From Saccharibacillus sp. CPCC 101409 (lineage in GTDB: Bacteria > Bacillota > Bacilli > Paenibacillales > Paenibacillaceae), in assembly GCF_030518235.1 (NCBI RefSeq), contig NZ_JAULSA010000001.1:1-64000 (forward strand): DNA of 64,000 nucleotides, in the 5' to 3' direction. Below the pieces are notes generated by a model that was given only the letters and a program-made list of their open reading frames with translations, searched no databases and was not told where the DNA came from. Both the position numbers and the translations under genes were made by a program. Below, piece by piece: positions 1 to 7,615 of this stretch. The number at the start of each line of letters is the position of its first letter. Position 1 is the stretch's first letter.

Positions 1-1
1 G

Positions 2-559
2 GCTGGAGATCTACACACGAATCTTTTCAAAACGAACTGTTGCACTTGGATTGACAATTCGTCTTATTATATAGATGCAAATTCCTCGTATCATGCTTCG
101 GTTGTGGAATTTTTTAAACGCTGTCGTTCAGAGGGGGACGATTTTTTTATTTCTACAACTACCTGGAATGAATTGAGGCGGCAGGACATTTTACTGCCTG
201 CGAAGCAAAAAGAAATTTTGAAATTATTTTTGAGGGCTTTCGACCCTATTTCTCCTGAAGATCGGTATGACCGTCGTGCAACAAATTTAAGACGATTCGT
301 TACCTGGATGAAAGAGCATCACCGAAAAACACATTGTTCAAACAGTCCGGTTGTCCCAGCTTTGGCGGATGCCCAGATTTGTGTAGTGGGTTTGCAGGAA
401 CAAATGACTATTGCGACCCATAATGTGAAAGATTTCAGCGTAGTTCGTTTTTTGGGTTTAGAGGTCTACAACCCTGTTACCGGGCGGCATTATCCACCTA
501 TAAAACTTACTAAGCAGCCGCCGTATTATTGGGATATTGCAGCAGCGGTATATATTTAA
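2..559 (+). CDS. PIN-domain protein, 5' end outside window
   Basis: Predicted PIN-fold nuclease, the fold of VapC-type toxins. The frame is open from base 2 with no in-frame ATG, GTG or TTG before a GTG at 104, so the true start lies upstream of the window. Starting at 104 would remove the first catalytic aspartate, seen in YYIDAN (about 65-82). The other acidic positions are visible: WNEL, LADAQI, and the closing ATHNVKDF, which matches the usual T-x-N-x-x-D-F end of PIN domains. The visible part is 185 residues. No antitoxin gene follows; a partner could lie upstream of the window. Base composition is more AT-rich than the genes after it, which fits transfer. PIN fold is a confident call; toxin role is inference. 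Confidence 0.75.
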   Translation, partial: AGDLHTNLFKTNCCTWIDNSSYYIDANSSYHASVVEFFKRCRSEGDDFFISTTTWNELRRQDILLPAKQKEILKLFLRAFDPISPEDRYDRRATNLRRFVTWMKEHHRKTHCSNSPVVPALADAQICVVGLQEQMTIATHNVKDFSVVRFLGLEVYNPVTGRHYPPIKLTKQPPYYWDIAAAVYI

Positions 560-600
560 ATAAGCCTCCAGAGATGCTTTATACATCTGGAGGCTTATTT
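558..600. terminator. Hairpin terminator between convergent genes
   Basis: A perfect 15-bp inverted repeat (558-572 with 586-600, centred on AAGCCTCCAGA) starts inside the PIN gene's stop codon and lies between that gene and the convergent gene ending at 614. It probably ends transcription from both sides. Confidence 0.8.
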
Positions 601-613
601 GTTCAGGTCTGTG

Positions 614-1153
614 TTATAGTCCCAACTGCTCCTGCAAATGCGCAATCACATGCTCTTCGCCGAATACGTCCTCGTCCGACATAGCATGCGCGTAAACGAG
701 CGTGCGTCCGCCGATATCGAAGTAGTCCGCGTGCACGTAGAAATTTTCTCCGTTCGGCACGGTCGGACGTTCTCCGATCTCGATATACGCGCTGGCAAAA
801 ACGTGCTTCTCCGTATAGCTTTGCTCGCCCCAATCCTTCAGAATCGGCAGATAGACGGACGCGAATTCGCCGTCCTGCGGGTTTTCAAGAATAGAGACGA
901 TCGGATCGTGCGCCCATACGCCCAGGCCTTTGCCGTCGAGCACGACGATGCCCATCCGTTCTTCGTTGGCCAGCAGCATCAGCTTGGTCGGATGCTCGGC
1001 GTCGGTGGAGTAGCCTTCGTCCACGATCGCATCGCGCTCATGGAAGCCGTACGTGCGAAGATTCGAAGACAGGTTGAAAAAGAAAAAATAAGCGAACAGC
1101 AAAACGGCAATCGCGACGATAAACGTCAGTTCCACATTTCTGCGTACTCTCAT
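614..1153 (-). CDS. Small membrane-anchored protein of unknown function
   Basis: A 179-residue protein with one N-terminal hydrophobic segment (about residues 10-28) rich in Phe, after a basic MRVRRN start, followed by a soluble domain of about 150 residues. This suggests a type II membrane anchor with the domain outside the cell. An AAGGAGGG ribosome site six bases before the ATG supports the start. I do not recognise the family. The domain is acidic and aromatic-rich and has no catalytic motif I can name. It is transcribed alone; the next gene on the same strand is separated by a terminator. Confidence 0.6.
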   Translation of the reverse strand: MRVRRNVELTFIVAIAVLLFAYFFFFNLSSNLRTYGFHERDAIVDEGYSTDAEHPTKLMLLANEERMGIVVLDGKGLGVWAHDPIVSILENPQDGEFASVYLPILKDWGEQSYTEKHVFASAYIEIGERPTVPNGENFYVHADYFDIGGRTLVYAHAMSDEDVFGEEHVIAHLQEQLGL

Positions 1154-1307
1154 TCAATCCCTCCTTGTGTAAGATAGGGCCGGGATCGTGAAGTCTCGCA
1201 TCAGATGCTAAAAAGCCCTTCTGCTTCTATTGTAAAGTTCCTCGGCGCGAAAGGCCAGGCTTTGAACGGATTTATCGGGGGATCGCCATATTTTTAGAAG
1301 AAATATC

Positions 1308-1349
1308 AAAAAGCCGCTCCCGGAAGTTTCGTTTCCGGGCAGCGGCTTT
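1308..1349 (-). terminator. Terminator of the YtxH gene
   Basis: Inverted repeat AAAGCCGCT...AGCGGCTTT with inner CCGGAA/TTCCGG pairing. Read on the minus strand it is followed by a T run. It lies about 40 bases after the YtxH stop codon. Confidence 0.85.
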
Positions 1350-1390
1350 CGATTGGATTAGGACTGTTTAAGCTGTCGCAAGCGGGAATT

Positions 1391-1801
1391 TTAAATACTT
1401 CCCGCACTGCCGTCTTTCGGCTTATTCGGCGCCGCAGCGTTGCCCGCCGCTGCCGGGGTTTGCATCGCTTCGTTGTAGTCTGTGCTGTTGGACGAGCTCT
1501 TTACCGATTCCTGGACGTTCGACTTCACGTCGCGCGCGACCGAAGCGGTTTCGTCTTTCAGTTCTTTGACCGCGCCCAGCGTTTCCTTGACGACGCCGGT
1601 TACGTCCTGGCTTTTCTCCGCCAGGGCATGAACTTTTTCATTCACCTGCGGGCCTGTTTCGCGCAGAGCGTCGACGGCGTCGAGTACGGTATGGCGAATC
1701 TGTTCGCCCCGCTGCGTAGAGATCAGAGCGGCTGCGCCGGCCCCGATCAGGGCTCCGGCTGCGGCTCCGATAGCGGCTGTAGAAATAAACGATTTATCCA
1801 T
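1391..1801 (-). CDS. YtxH-domain general-stress protein
   Basis: A 136-residue protein with a Gly/Ala-rich membrane-associated N-terminus (IGAAAGALIGAGAAALI, about residues 11-27), then LISTQRGEQIR, the region typical of YtxH proteins. A long amphipathic charged helix predicted to form a coiled coil follows, ending in a Ser/Ala/Pro-rich tail. YtxH proteins of Bacillus belong to the general stress regulon and are thought to be envelope-associated; their biochemical role is not established. A sigma-B-like promoter lies upstream (1845-1869). Start ATG follows GAAGGGAG at normal distance. The family call is firm. Confidence 0.8.
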   Translation of the reverse strand: MDKSFISTAAIGAAAGALIGAGAAALISTQRGEQIRHTVLDAVDALRETGPQVNEKVHALAEKSQDVTGVVKETLGAVKELKDETASVARDVKSNVQESVKSSSNSTDYNEAMQTPAAAGNAAAPNKPKDGSAGSI

Positions 1802-1844
1802 GAGTGTGTGTCTCCCTTCGTAATCGAGCTTTTCTGCTTGTTAT

Positions 1845-1869
1845 TTACCCGGAAGACCGCGTATTGAAC
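1845..1869 (-). promoter_or_regulatory. Sigma-B-like promoter for the YtxH gene
   Basis: Read on the minus strand: GTTCAA, 13 bases, GGGTAA, close to the Bacillus sigma-B consensus GTTTAA-N12-14-GGGTAT. The position is 44 bases before the ATG. The match is visible; use of sigma-B is inferred from the consensus and from the known stress regulation of ytxH in Bacillus. Confidence 0.5.
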
Positions 1870-1987
1870 GTACAAGTCGGAATTATTCCTGCAACGAGGC
1901 GAAGAGCAGCCGACAATTGAAAGGATATCGAGACAGAAGTTACATCCTTTTCGCCTCGTTTCTAAACTTTTGTCATATAATAATTTC

Positions 1988-2647
1988 ATGAATATTACTC
2001 ACAACGAACAACTTATCGAATTTCACATCGAATACGCCAAGCGCAAGAAAATCTATATTCGTATCGAAGACAACGGCCTCGTGACGGTCAAAGCGCCGAA
2101 CGGCATGCCGGAAGAAGAGATTCAAGCAGCGGTGGCGCAGCAGGCGGAGCGGATCATGGAAGTGCGGTCCCGGCTGGACAAAGCGCGCGAAGCGCCCAAA
2201 GCCAAAGAATACCGTGAAGGCGGGGAAGGGGACTTTCTGCATCTGGGTCGACGCTGCGCGCTGGATCAGCTGATTCCGATCGAAGGGCGCAGCGAAGAAC
2301 AGCTCCGGGCCGACTTGAAGAAGTTCTACTTTTCCAGCTGCAAAAAGATCGTGAACGAACGCATCGGCGCTTATGCCAAACAGCTCAAAGCCGAGCCGAA
2401 GTCGATCGAGATCGTCGAATCCGCGACCAAATGGGGCAGCTGCGACTCGAGAAAACGTCTGAACTTCAACTATCTGCTGGCGATGGCTCCGGTGTACGCA
2501 ATCGACTACGTGATCGTGCACGAGCTGTGCCATATCCACCATATGAATCACGACCGCTCGTTCTGGCGCAAGCTGGGCAGCATCCTGCCGGATTATAAAG
2601 AAAGGGAGGAGTATTTGAACCGGTACGGGCGATTTATGGTGATGTGA
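1988..2647 (+). CDS. YgjP-type zinc metallopeptidase (M48 superfamily)
   Basis: A 219-residue member of the YgjP/DUF45 family, related to SprT-type and M48 metalloproteases. The zinc site is VIVHELCHIHHMNHD near residue 175-190: HExxH plus a third His, followed by SFWRKLGSILPDYK, which is standard for the family. The segment KWGSCDSRKRLNFN is the second family signature. I chose ATG 1988. A TTG at 1970 is also in frame, but neither has a good ribosome site. The TATAAT-like sequence at 1976-1981 lies just before the ATG, so the real leader is unclear. The cellular substrate is unknown for this family. The gene is divergent from the YtxH gene. Confidence 0.85.
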   Translation: MNITHNEQLIEFHIEYAKRKKIYIRIEDNGLVTVKAPNGMPEEEIQAAVAQQAERIMEVRSRLDKAREAPKAKEYREGGEGDFLHLGRRCALDQLIPIEGRSEEQLRADLKKFYFSSCKKIVNERIGAYAKQLKAEPKSIEIVESATKWGSCDSRKRLNFNYLLAMAPVYAIDYVIVHELCHIHHMNHDRSFWRKLGSILPDYKEREEYLNRYGRFMVM

Positions 2648-2705
2648 GCAAATAAAATTCGGCGTGTCCTTGCTCGTAATATTTCCACAGAAAGAAGGAA
2701 CGGAT

Positions 2706-4147
2706 TTGTCGTCTCAACTATTCGAATCGGCCGAACTGCTCGATCGGATCGAACGATCCGGCCTGGAAGTAAACAGCCTGATCCTGCTGCGCGGCGGGGA
2801 AAAGGTGCTGGAATTCTACCGCGAGCCGTATCGACGAGGCGCGGCGCAGCTGCTGTACTCGCTCAGCAAAAGTTTTACTTCGATCGCTGTCGGCATCGCG
2901 CGGGATCTGGGGCTGCTGCGGCTGGACGATCCGGTGATTTCTTTCTTCCCGGACAAGCTGCCGGCGCAGATTCCGCCCAACCTGTACGCCATGACGGTGC
3001 ATCATCTGCTGTGCATGAATGCCGGTCACGACAGGGATATTTATCCGCTCGTTGTGCGCGAAACCGACTGGGCGGAGCATTTCTGGCGCAGCCGGTCGAG
3101 CATGAACCGGGCACGCATTACCGCTACAGCACGCCTTCGACCTATATGCTGTCCGCGATCGTCGAGCGCGTGTCGGGCATGAACCTGGTCGAGTTCCTGA
3201 TGCCGACTTTATTCGAGCCGCTTGGAATCGGCAGGCCCGTCTGGGAAACGTGTCCGCTCGGCGTCGCCGCCGGCGGCATAGGCCTGAGTCTGCCGACCGG
3301 AGCGGTGGCGAAGTTCGGGCAAATGCTGCTGCAAAACGGGGGATACGCGGGACGCCGGATCGTATCGGCGGATTATATCCGGCTGGCCGCCGCGGAGCAA
3401 AGCGACAACCGCGAAGGCGTCAACCCGGAACGGATCGACTCGGCGCAGGGCTACGGCTACCAGTTCCATCTGTGCCGCTTCGGCGCTTATCGCGGCGACG
3501 GTTCGTTCGGCCAGCTGTGCCTGGTATCGCCCAAGCACGATCTGGTCGCCGCGGCCAACTGCGCATTCCCGAGCATGTCCGGCCTCCAGCCGCTGCTGGA
3601 CTGGATCTTCGAGCTGGCGGGAGAAAAGGATGCGAACACGGCAGCTTCTTCCAGGTTGTGGACCGCCGCCGCTCCCGAGCCGCCGCGAGCGTCGCCCGCC
3701 GAATCGGTACGGTCTGCGTCCGACTCCGCCGCTCGCGAAGTATGCGCCGGAGCCGGCCCGCTGCCTTTTCAAACCGATACGACCTATAAGCTGGACGACA
3801 ATCCGGTCGGACTGCGCTTCGTTCGATTCCGCTCCTCGCCCGGCAATCGCCCCGAACTGCATCTGGATTACGGCGACGAACGCAGCGGCACACTGCCGTT
3901 CGATCCCGCCCGCCCGCTCGAGTCGCGCAGCGTATTCGCCAAAGACCTGTCGCTGCATCTCCAGAGCGTCGTCATTTCGGCCCGCCGCCCGGACGAATCC
4001 ACGCTTGAGCTTACGCTGCGCTATATCGAAACGCCTTACGTCGTCATCTATACAATCCGCTCTCAAGGCGACATAATCGTATTCCGGTACGACATCAACG
4101 TATCGTTCGGCTTCAAACATTACGAGTCGATCGGGTATCCGGTTTGA
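2706..4147 (+). pseudogene. Class C beta-lactamase-like serine hydrolase, frameshifted
   Basis: Two overlapping frames join into one protein of about 480 residues. The first (TTG 2706, after AGAAGGAA) carries the active-site SxxK motif as YSLSKSFTS and runs through LLCMNAGHD. The second frame resumes with FLAQPVEHEPGTHYRYST, where YST is the expected second motif (Y-x-N/S). The reading frame breaks at a TTT run at 3080-3082; one extra T would restore WAEHFLAQPVEHEPG. The C-terminal 130 residues form an added beta-rich domain of unknown role, after a Ser/Ala/Pro linker. Members are usually esterases or peptidases, not beta-lactamases. This is either a recent pseudogene or a sequencing error in a homopolymer. 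It follows the metallopeptidase closely on the same strand. Confidence 0.75.
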
Positions 4148-4230
4148 TCCAAAAGTTACAAATCGGCATTAGAGTGTTACCTTTCCAGTTTCGCAGGCTG
4201 TTATGCTGGAACGGGAAAGGCGGGATGTGA

Positions 4231-5073
4231 ATGAACAAGCTCAGAAATACAACCGCGAAATTTTCGGCGATTGCCTCGATAACGGCCGCGCTCGTACTGT
4301 CGGGCGGACTGCTGGCAGGCTGCTCGGCGGATCGGGAAGCGGCGGCCGGCGGTCGAGCCGAACTCTCCGTTTTAGTGGCGGCGCAGCCGGTGAAGTTGGC
4401 GGCCGAACATACGGAAACAGCGAATAAAGCCGACCGGAAAAAAGCCGATTCCAAGCAAGAAGAACGTGAAGAAGTTTCGACGACGGACTCCATCCTCTTC
4501 GATCTGCCGGACCGACAAACAGGCTGGAAACTGGCCTACGAAGCACAGGGGATGTTCAGCGTGGACAATACGTTGTACCGGACAGACGACGGCGGAACGA
4601 GTTGGCGGGAGATCGGGGATTCGACAACGGGCACGCTGCCGTCCGAGGCGGTAACGGATCTGCTTTTTGCCGACAAGGATCGAGGTTGGATCACGACCGA
4701 TACGCCGCGGGAGAACGATCCGCGTCTGTACGAGACCCGCGACGGCGGACTTTCCTGGTCCAAGACCGAACTCGAACTCCCGGACGGCTTCGGACCGGTC
4801 TGGTTCGATGCGCGGACGCCGGTGCTGTTTGAAGGCACGGAGACCGGGCTGTTTATCGCGAATGCGGGCTATATGGGCAGCGGCCGCGAAGCGCCGACAG
4901 AGCTCCCGCTGCTGTTCTACATGACGACGGATGGAGGCGCCCGCTGGTCGCCTCCGATTACGAAGGAGTCAGGATCGCTGGGCGGCGTCAGCTGGCAGAC
5001 GAAGAGAGCTGCGGACGGTAAACGGAGCTGGAAGGTTACGGAGGACGGGCATACGTGGACTTTTAAATCGTAA
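4231..5073 (+). CDS. Lipoprotein with BNR/Ycf48-like repeats
   Basis: A 280-residue exported lipoprotein. The signal peptide ends at a lipobox, LLAGCS (Cys about residue 31), then a charged linker. Four BNR-type strand-turn motifs follow: DDGGTSWREI, TRDGGLSWSK, TTDGGARWSP and TEDGHTWTF. This pattern is seen in sialidase/sortilin beta-propellers and Ycf48-like proteins, where it builds a propeller blade. The protein is too short for a full seven-blade propeller. Ligand unknown. Start ATG at 4231 follows GGCGGGATGTGA. It is monocistronic; a MerR-type promoter begins directly after it. Confidence 0.7.
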   Translation: MNKLRNTTAKFSAIASITAALVLSGGLLAGCSADREAAAGGRAELSVLVAAQPVKLAAEHTETANKADRKKADSKQEEREEVSTTDSILFDLPDRQTGWKLAYEAQGMFSVDNTLYRTDDGGTSWREIGDSTTGTLPSEAVTDLLFADKDRGWITTDTPRENDPRLYETRDGGLSWSKTELELPDGFGPVWFDARTPVLFEGTETGLFIANAGYMGSGREAPTELPLLFYMTTDGGARWSPPITKESGSLGGVSWQTKRAADGKRSWKVTEDGHTWTFKS

Positions 5074-5087
5074 ATTCCAAACGCCGC

Positions 5088-5118
5088 TTGACTCTCCCCC
5101 TGGGCATGGGTTTAGCAT
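5088..5118 (+). promoter_or_regulatory. MerR-type promoter with 19-bp spacer
   Basis: TTGACT (5088-5093) and TAGCAT (5113-5118) are separated by 19 bases containing a CCCC...GGG dyad. Over-long 19-20 bp spacers with a dyad are the hallmark of promoters activated by MerR-family regulators through DNA untwisting. It lies directly upstream of a MerR gene, so autoregulation is likely. Confidence 0.7.
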
Positions 5119-5138
5119 GGAGTCGGGAGGCGACCACG

Positions 5139-5698
5139 ATGCGGATAAACGAAGTATGCGAAATGTGCGGGCTGACCCGCAAAGCGGTGGATTATTACGA
5201 ACGGCAGAGACTTATTGCGCCGGAGCATGGGGAAAACGGCTATCGGAACTTTGGCGAATCGGACATTGGGCGGCTGCGTGAAATTTCCCTGCTGCGCGGA
5301 ATCCGCTTGAGCATCTCCGAAATTCGGAGAATGAACGTCAGACGGGATATGCTGGAAGAAATTGCGGCAAAAAGATCGGAACTGAGCGACGCCGGAGTAT
5401 GGACTTTCTTGCCCTGCGCGAAGCCGCTGAGCACCCCGTAGAAGCGATAGAAAAACGCCGCGAAACAATCGAAGCCTATCTGATATTCCGTCAGACCGCC
5501 GAATACCGTTCGAGCCCAGCGTATCTGCTCCAGCGGGAAATGACGGAGTTTCAGCAGACCTCCGGATACACCGACATATTTTTACCGCAATTGAAAGCTT
5601 TGAGTCCGGCCTACCGCGATTATTGCGAACGCCTTGAACGCGCCAATGCCGAATTTTTGGCTCTCTATCCGAAAGCGTCAGATCCATTCACCTCATAA
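5139..5698 (+). pseudogene. MerR-family regulator, frameshifted
   Basis: ATG 5139 follows GGGAGG at eight bases. The first frame gives a complete MerR winged-helix DNA-binding domain (LTRKAVDYYERQRLI, then NGYRNFGESDIGRL) and the start of the dimerisation helix. At about 5395-5402 the frame breaks: it ends in 15 unrelated residues. A +1-related frame from 5399 continues with MDFLALREAAEHPVEAIEKR, a helical effector domain of about 95 residues with no Cys ligand site, so probably not a metal sensor. The two frames together make about 185 residues, a normal MerR length. Either a pseudogene or a sequencing error; an unshifted 100-residue DNA-binding protein would still be made. Confidence 0.7.
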
Positions 5699-5705
5699 AA
5701 AAGAG

Positions 5706-5735
5706 CGAGCCGAAGGCGGAAAAGCCTTTGGCTCG
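5706..5735 (+). terminator. Hairpin after the MerR gene
   Basis: CGAGCCGAAGGC...GCCTTTGGCTCG forms a 12-bp stem with one mismatch directly after the stop codon. No clean T run follows; the sequence goes straight into repeat copy 1. Confidence 0.6.
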
Positions 5736-5775
5736 ATGTGTTGAGAAGGTCTGGTTTTAAAAAGCCAATTAAGCA

Positions 5776-5890
5776 GAGGAGAAAATTTCGTGAAGGAGAC
5801 CTGGCGTTCGCCTTTGAAACCGGGAAGATTCTACTTGAATCTAATCCAACTTCCTGGTTTCAACACGCGACCGAAACGAATTTTCTCCGC
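5776..5890. repeat. Structured intergenic repeat, copy 1
   Basis: Outer stem: 5778-5791 pairs with 5876-5888 (GGAGAAAATTTCGT against ACGAATTTTCTCC, one bulged base). Inner stem: TTGAAACCGGGAAG at 5814-5827 pairs with 5850-5863, one G.U pair. Conserved unpaired or junction sequences are GTGAAGG, CGCCTTTGAAA and CAACACGCGACCG. The same architecture recurs at 11004-11157 and 23561-23674 with different stem sequences. The copy sits between the convergent MerR remnant and the deacetylase gene. Confidence 0.8.
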
Positions 5891-5941
5891 AGCCTGCACG
5901 GCTGTTTTACGGATTGGACTTTCTTGACAGTCAGAGCCGCA

Positions 5942-6751
5942 TCAAGCCTCGATTCGTCGCGTGCCCCCGCCCACAATTTCCACCGCTTCCCCGTTCACCG
6001 TCACCCACACCGCAAGCGCCGACGGATTATGCACGAGCATCCCGTCGACGGAAAACGCCAGCCTTTTCAGCGCGTCCAGGTAGTCGATGATCTCGATATT
6101 CGTCGCGTACCAGATGTCCGTGCGGTCCGCCATTTTCGCGCAAAACTCCTCGATTTCGTTCCAATTGTCGTCGTTGTCGAACTCGTAGCTGTGGCCCCAG
6201 ACGTAGAGCAGCGACAGATCCGTGTAATGCGGCGGCGGATCGAGCGCGAGAAACGACTCCCCGTGCTCCTGCATCTGTTTGTGGTGACAGGTCGGATGCC
6301 AGGTCAGCGGATGCTCGGGAACTTTGAAGCCGGAAGTGGATTTCACCGTGCGCGAATAACGGATGCCGAGCGAACCGACCGCTTTCGCCACTTCCTCGTT
6401 GTACGTCCCGTACGGATAAGACATGCCCCGCACCGGATAACCGGCCAGTTCCTCCAGCGAGCGCCGGTCGTCCATGATTTCCGTAATCAGCCGTTCGCGC
6501 GGAATGCGTTCCAGAAAAGGATGCGTCACCGTATGCGCGGAAATTTCGTGTCCCGCGTATAAATCGGCGACCTCGCCATGCTCCACATAACCGTCATCGC
6601 CGAACTTGCCGGAGTTGAGGTGAAACGTCGCTTTCAGGTTGTGCCGGTTGAAAATTTCGACCAGACGCCGGTCCTGATCGCGGCCGTCGTCGTAGCTGAA
6701 CGTCAGCGCTTTGAAGCGCGCGCCCGGAAAAAGATTGAATCGGATATCCAT
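5942..6751 (-). CDS. Polysaccharide deacetylase (CE4 family)
   Basis: A 269-residue NodB-type carbohydrate esterase 4. Motif 1 is LTFSYDDGRD (catalytic base and metal Asp) and motif 2 is SAHTVTHP, giving the two metal His residues. RGMSYPYGTYN matches motif 3. No signal peptide is visible, so it may act in the cytoplasm or belong to the soluble polysaccharide-deacetylase subgroup; chitin or peptidoglycan N-deacetylation is the family activity. ATG 6751 was chosen because AAGGAGG lies seven bases upstream; an in-frame ATG 21 bases earlier lacks this. Promoter with an overlapping cre-like box at 6785-6813 suggests carbon catabolite repression. Confidence 0.85.
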   Translation of the reverse strand: MDIRFNLFPGARFKALTFSYDDGRDQDRRLVEIFNRHNLKATFHLNSGKFGDDGYVEHGEVADLYAGHEISAHTVTHPFLERIPRERLITEIMDDRRSLEELAGYPVRGMSYPYGTYNEEVAKAVGSLGIRYSRTVKSTSGFKVPEHPLTWHPTCHHKQMQEHGESFLALDPPPHYTDLSLLYVWGHSYEFDNDDNWNEIEEFCAKMADRTDIWYATNIEIIDYLDALKRLAFSVDGMLVHNPSALAVWVTVNGEAVEIVGGGTRRIEA

Positions 6752-6784
6752 CGTTATCCTCCTTGAATTCACATCGTCACACTA

Positions 6785-6813
6785 AGAATACGCTTACAAC
6801 ACAGCAGGGTCAA
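6785..6813 (-). promoter_or_regulatory. Promoter with overlapping cre-like site
   Basis: On the minus strand TTGACC (6813-6808), a 17-base spacer, then TATTCT (6790-6785). TGTAAGCGTATTCT (6798-6785) overlaps the -10 and matches the CcpA cre consensus except at the last base. Binding there would block RNA polymerase. Confidence 0.6.
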
Positions 6814-7007
6814 CGGCTTGTCTTTTGCTTCGGAAAAAGAAAGCCGCTGCCCGAATACCGTTTTCCGCCGCAGTTCGTCAAAAAAACGTTCGATCGCGCT
6901 GCCTATCCGCCTCTCAAGCGGGTAAAATACGGGTAGAGAAGCAAGCGCGGCGGAAGCAGCCGGATCGCGGCGCCGCTTCGCACACCTGAGAGCGGGAGGA
7001 ATCGCCG

Positions 7008-7595
7008 ATGTGGAGATTGTTTATCAGACCGGAGAAAAAAGTGCAGAAACGCCATGTGCCCACCCGGGAGGAACGCGAAGAGCAGTGGTACCGCTATTTC
7101 TACGAAACCCATCCCCGGCTTGAAATGAAGGAATGGGCGCGCCGCATGTCCATTTTTCGTTTTTGCCGCGCCAACGCGGACCAGACGGGAGAACGCGACC
7201 GGTTAATGGCGGCGGTACGGTTTTCTTCGCGCGAAGAACTTGAAGAAACGTGCGCGCTGCTCGGCATCCCGTTGACGGAGATTCCGTCCGGCAGCGATGC
7301 CGCCGGCGTCTCGGAACGTGTCCGGGTTCAGCCGTATCCCGAGCTGCGGCAGCCCGGACATATCCGGCTGATGAAACTGCCAGCGCATGTCTGGATTCAA
7401 TCCGATCGGATCGCCATCTCGCTGTTCGACGCCGACGATCCGACCGGTGTCACGGGACGCACGATCAAATCGGCGGCCGCGATCGAAAGCAGGCTCGAAG
7501 CGTTCAAAGACCGGCTGATCGATCCTCCGCTCAAAGACCGGCACTGCCTGTGCCCGAAATTCTATCCCGATCTGTTCCCGGACGCGGCCGAATAA
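7008..7595 (+). CDS. Unknown protein, parent of a downstream fragment
   Basis: A 195-residue soluble, charged protein with no signal peptide or membrane segment. I do not recognise the family. Its last 80 residues contain LPAHVWIQ, SLFDADDP, FKDRLIDPP and HCLCPKFYPDLF. A second copy of this C-terminal region, with matching AHVWV, SVSDADDP, LKDRLIDPP and CICPGYHPELF, lies after the next gene (8520-8795). The two Cys of HCLCP are kept in both and could bind a metal. ATG 7008 follows GCGGGAGG. It ends 20 bases before the carbamoyltransferase-like gene and is probably cotranscribed with it. Confidence 0.6.
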   Translation: MWRLFIRPEKKVQKRHVPTREEREEQWYRYFYETHPRLEMKEWARRMSIFRFCRANADQTGERDRLMAAVRFSSREELEETCALLGIPLTEIPSGSDAAGVSERVRVQPYPELRQPGHIRLMKLPAHVWIQSDRIAISLFDADDPTGVTGRTIKSAAAIESRLEAFKDRLIDPPLKDRHCLCPKFYPDLFPDAAE

Positions 7596-7615
7596 AAAGA
7601 CGAGAGGAGAAAAAG

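Noticed and set aside
1970-1990. TTG start at 1970 and a leaderless reading of the metallopeptidase gene
   Set aside because: TATAAT at 1976-1981 would fit a leaderless transcript from ATG 1988, but no -35 element supports the promoter. The TTG start lacks a ribosome site. I keep ATG 1988 with caution.
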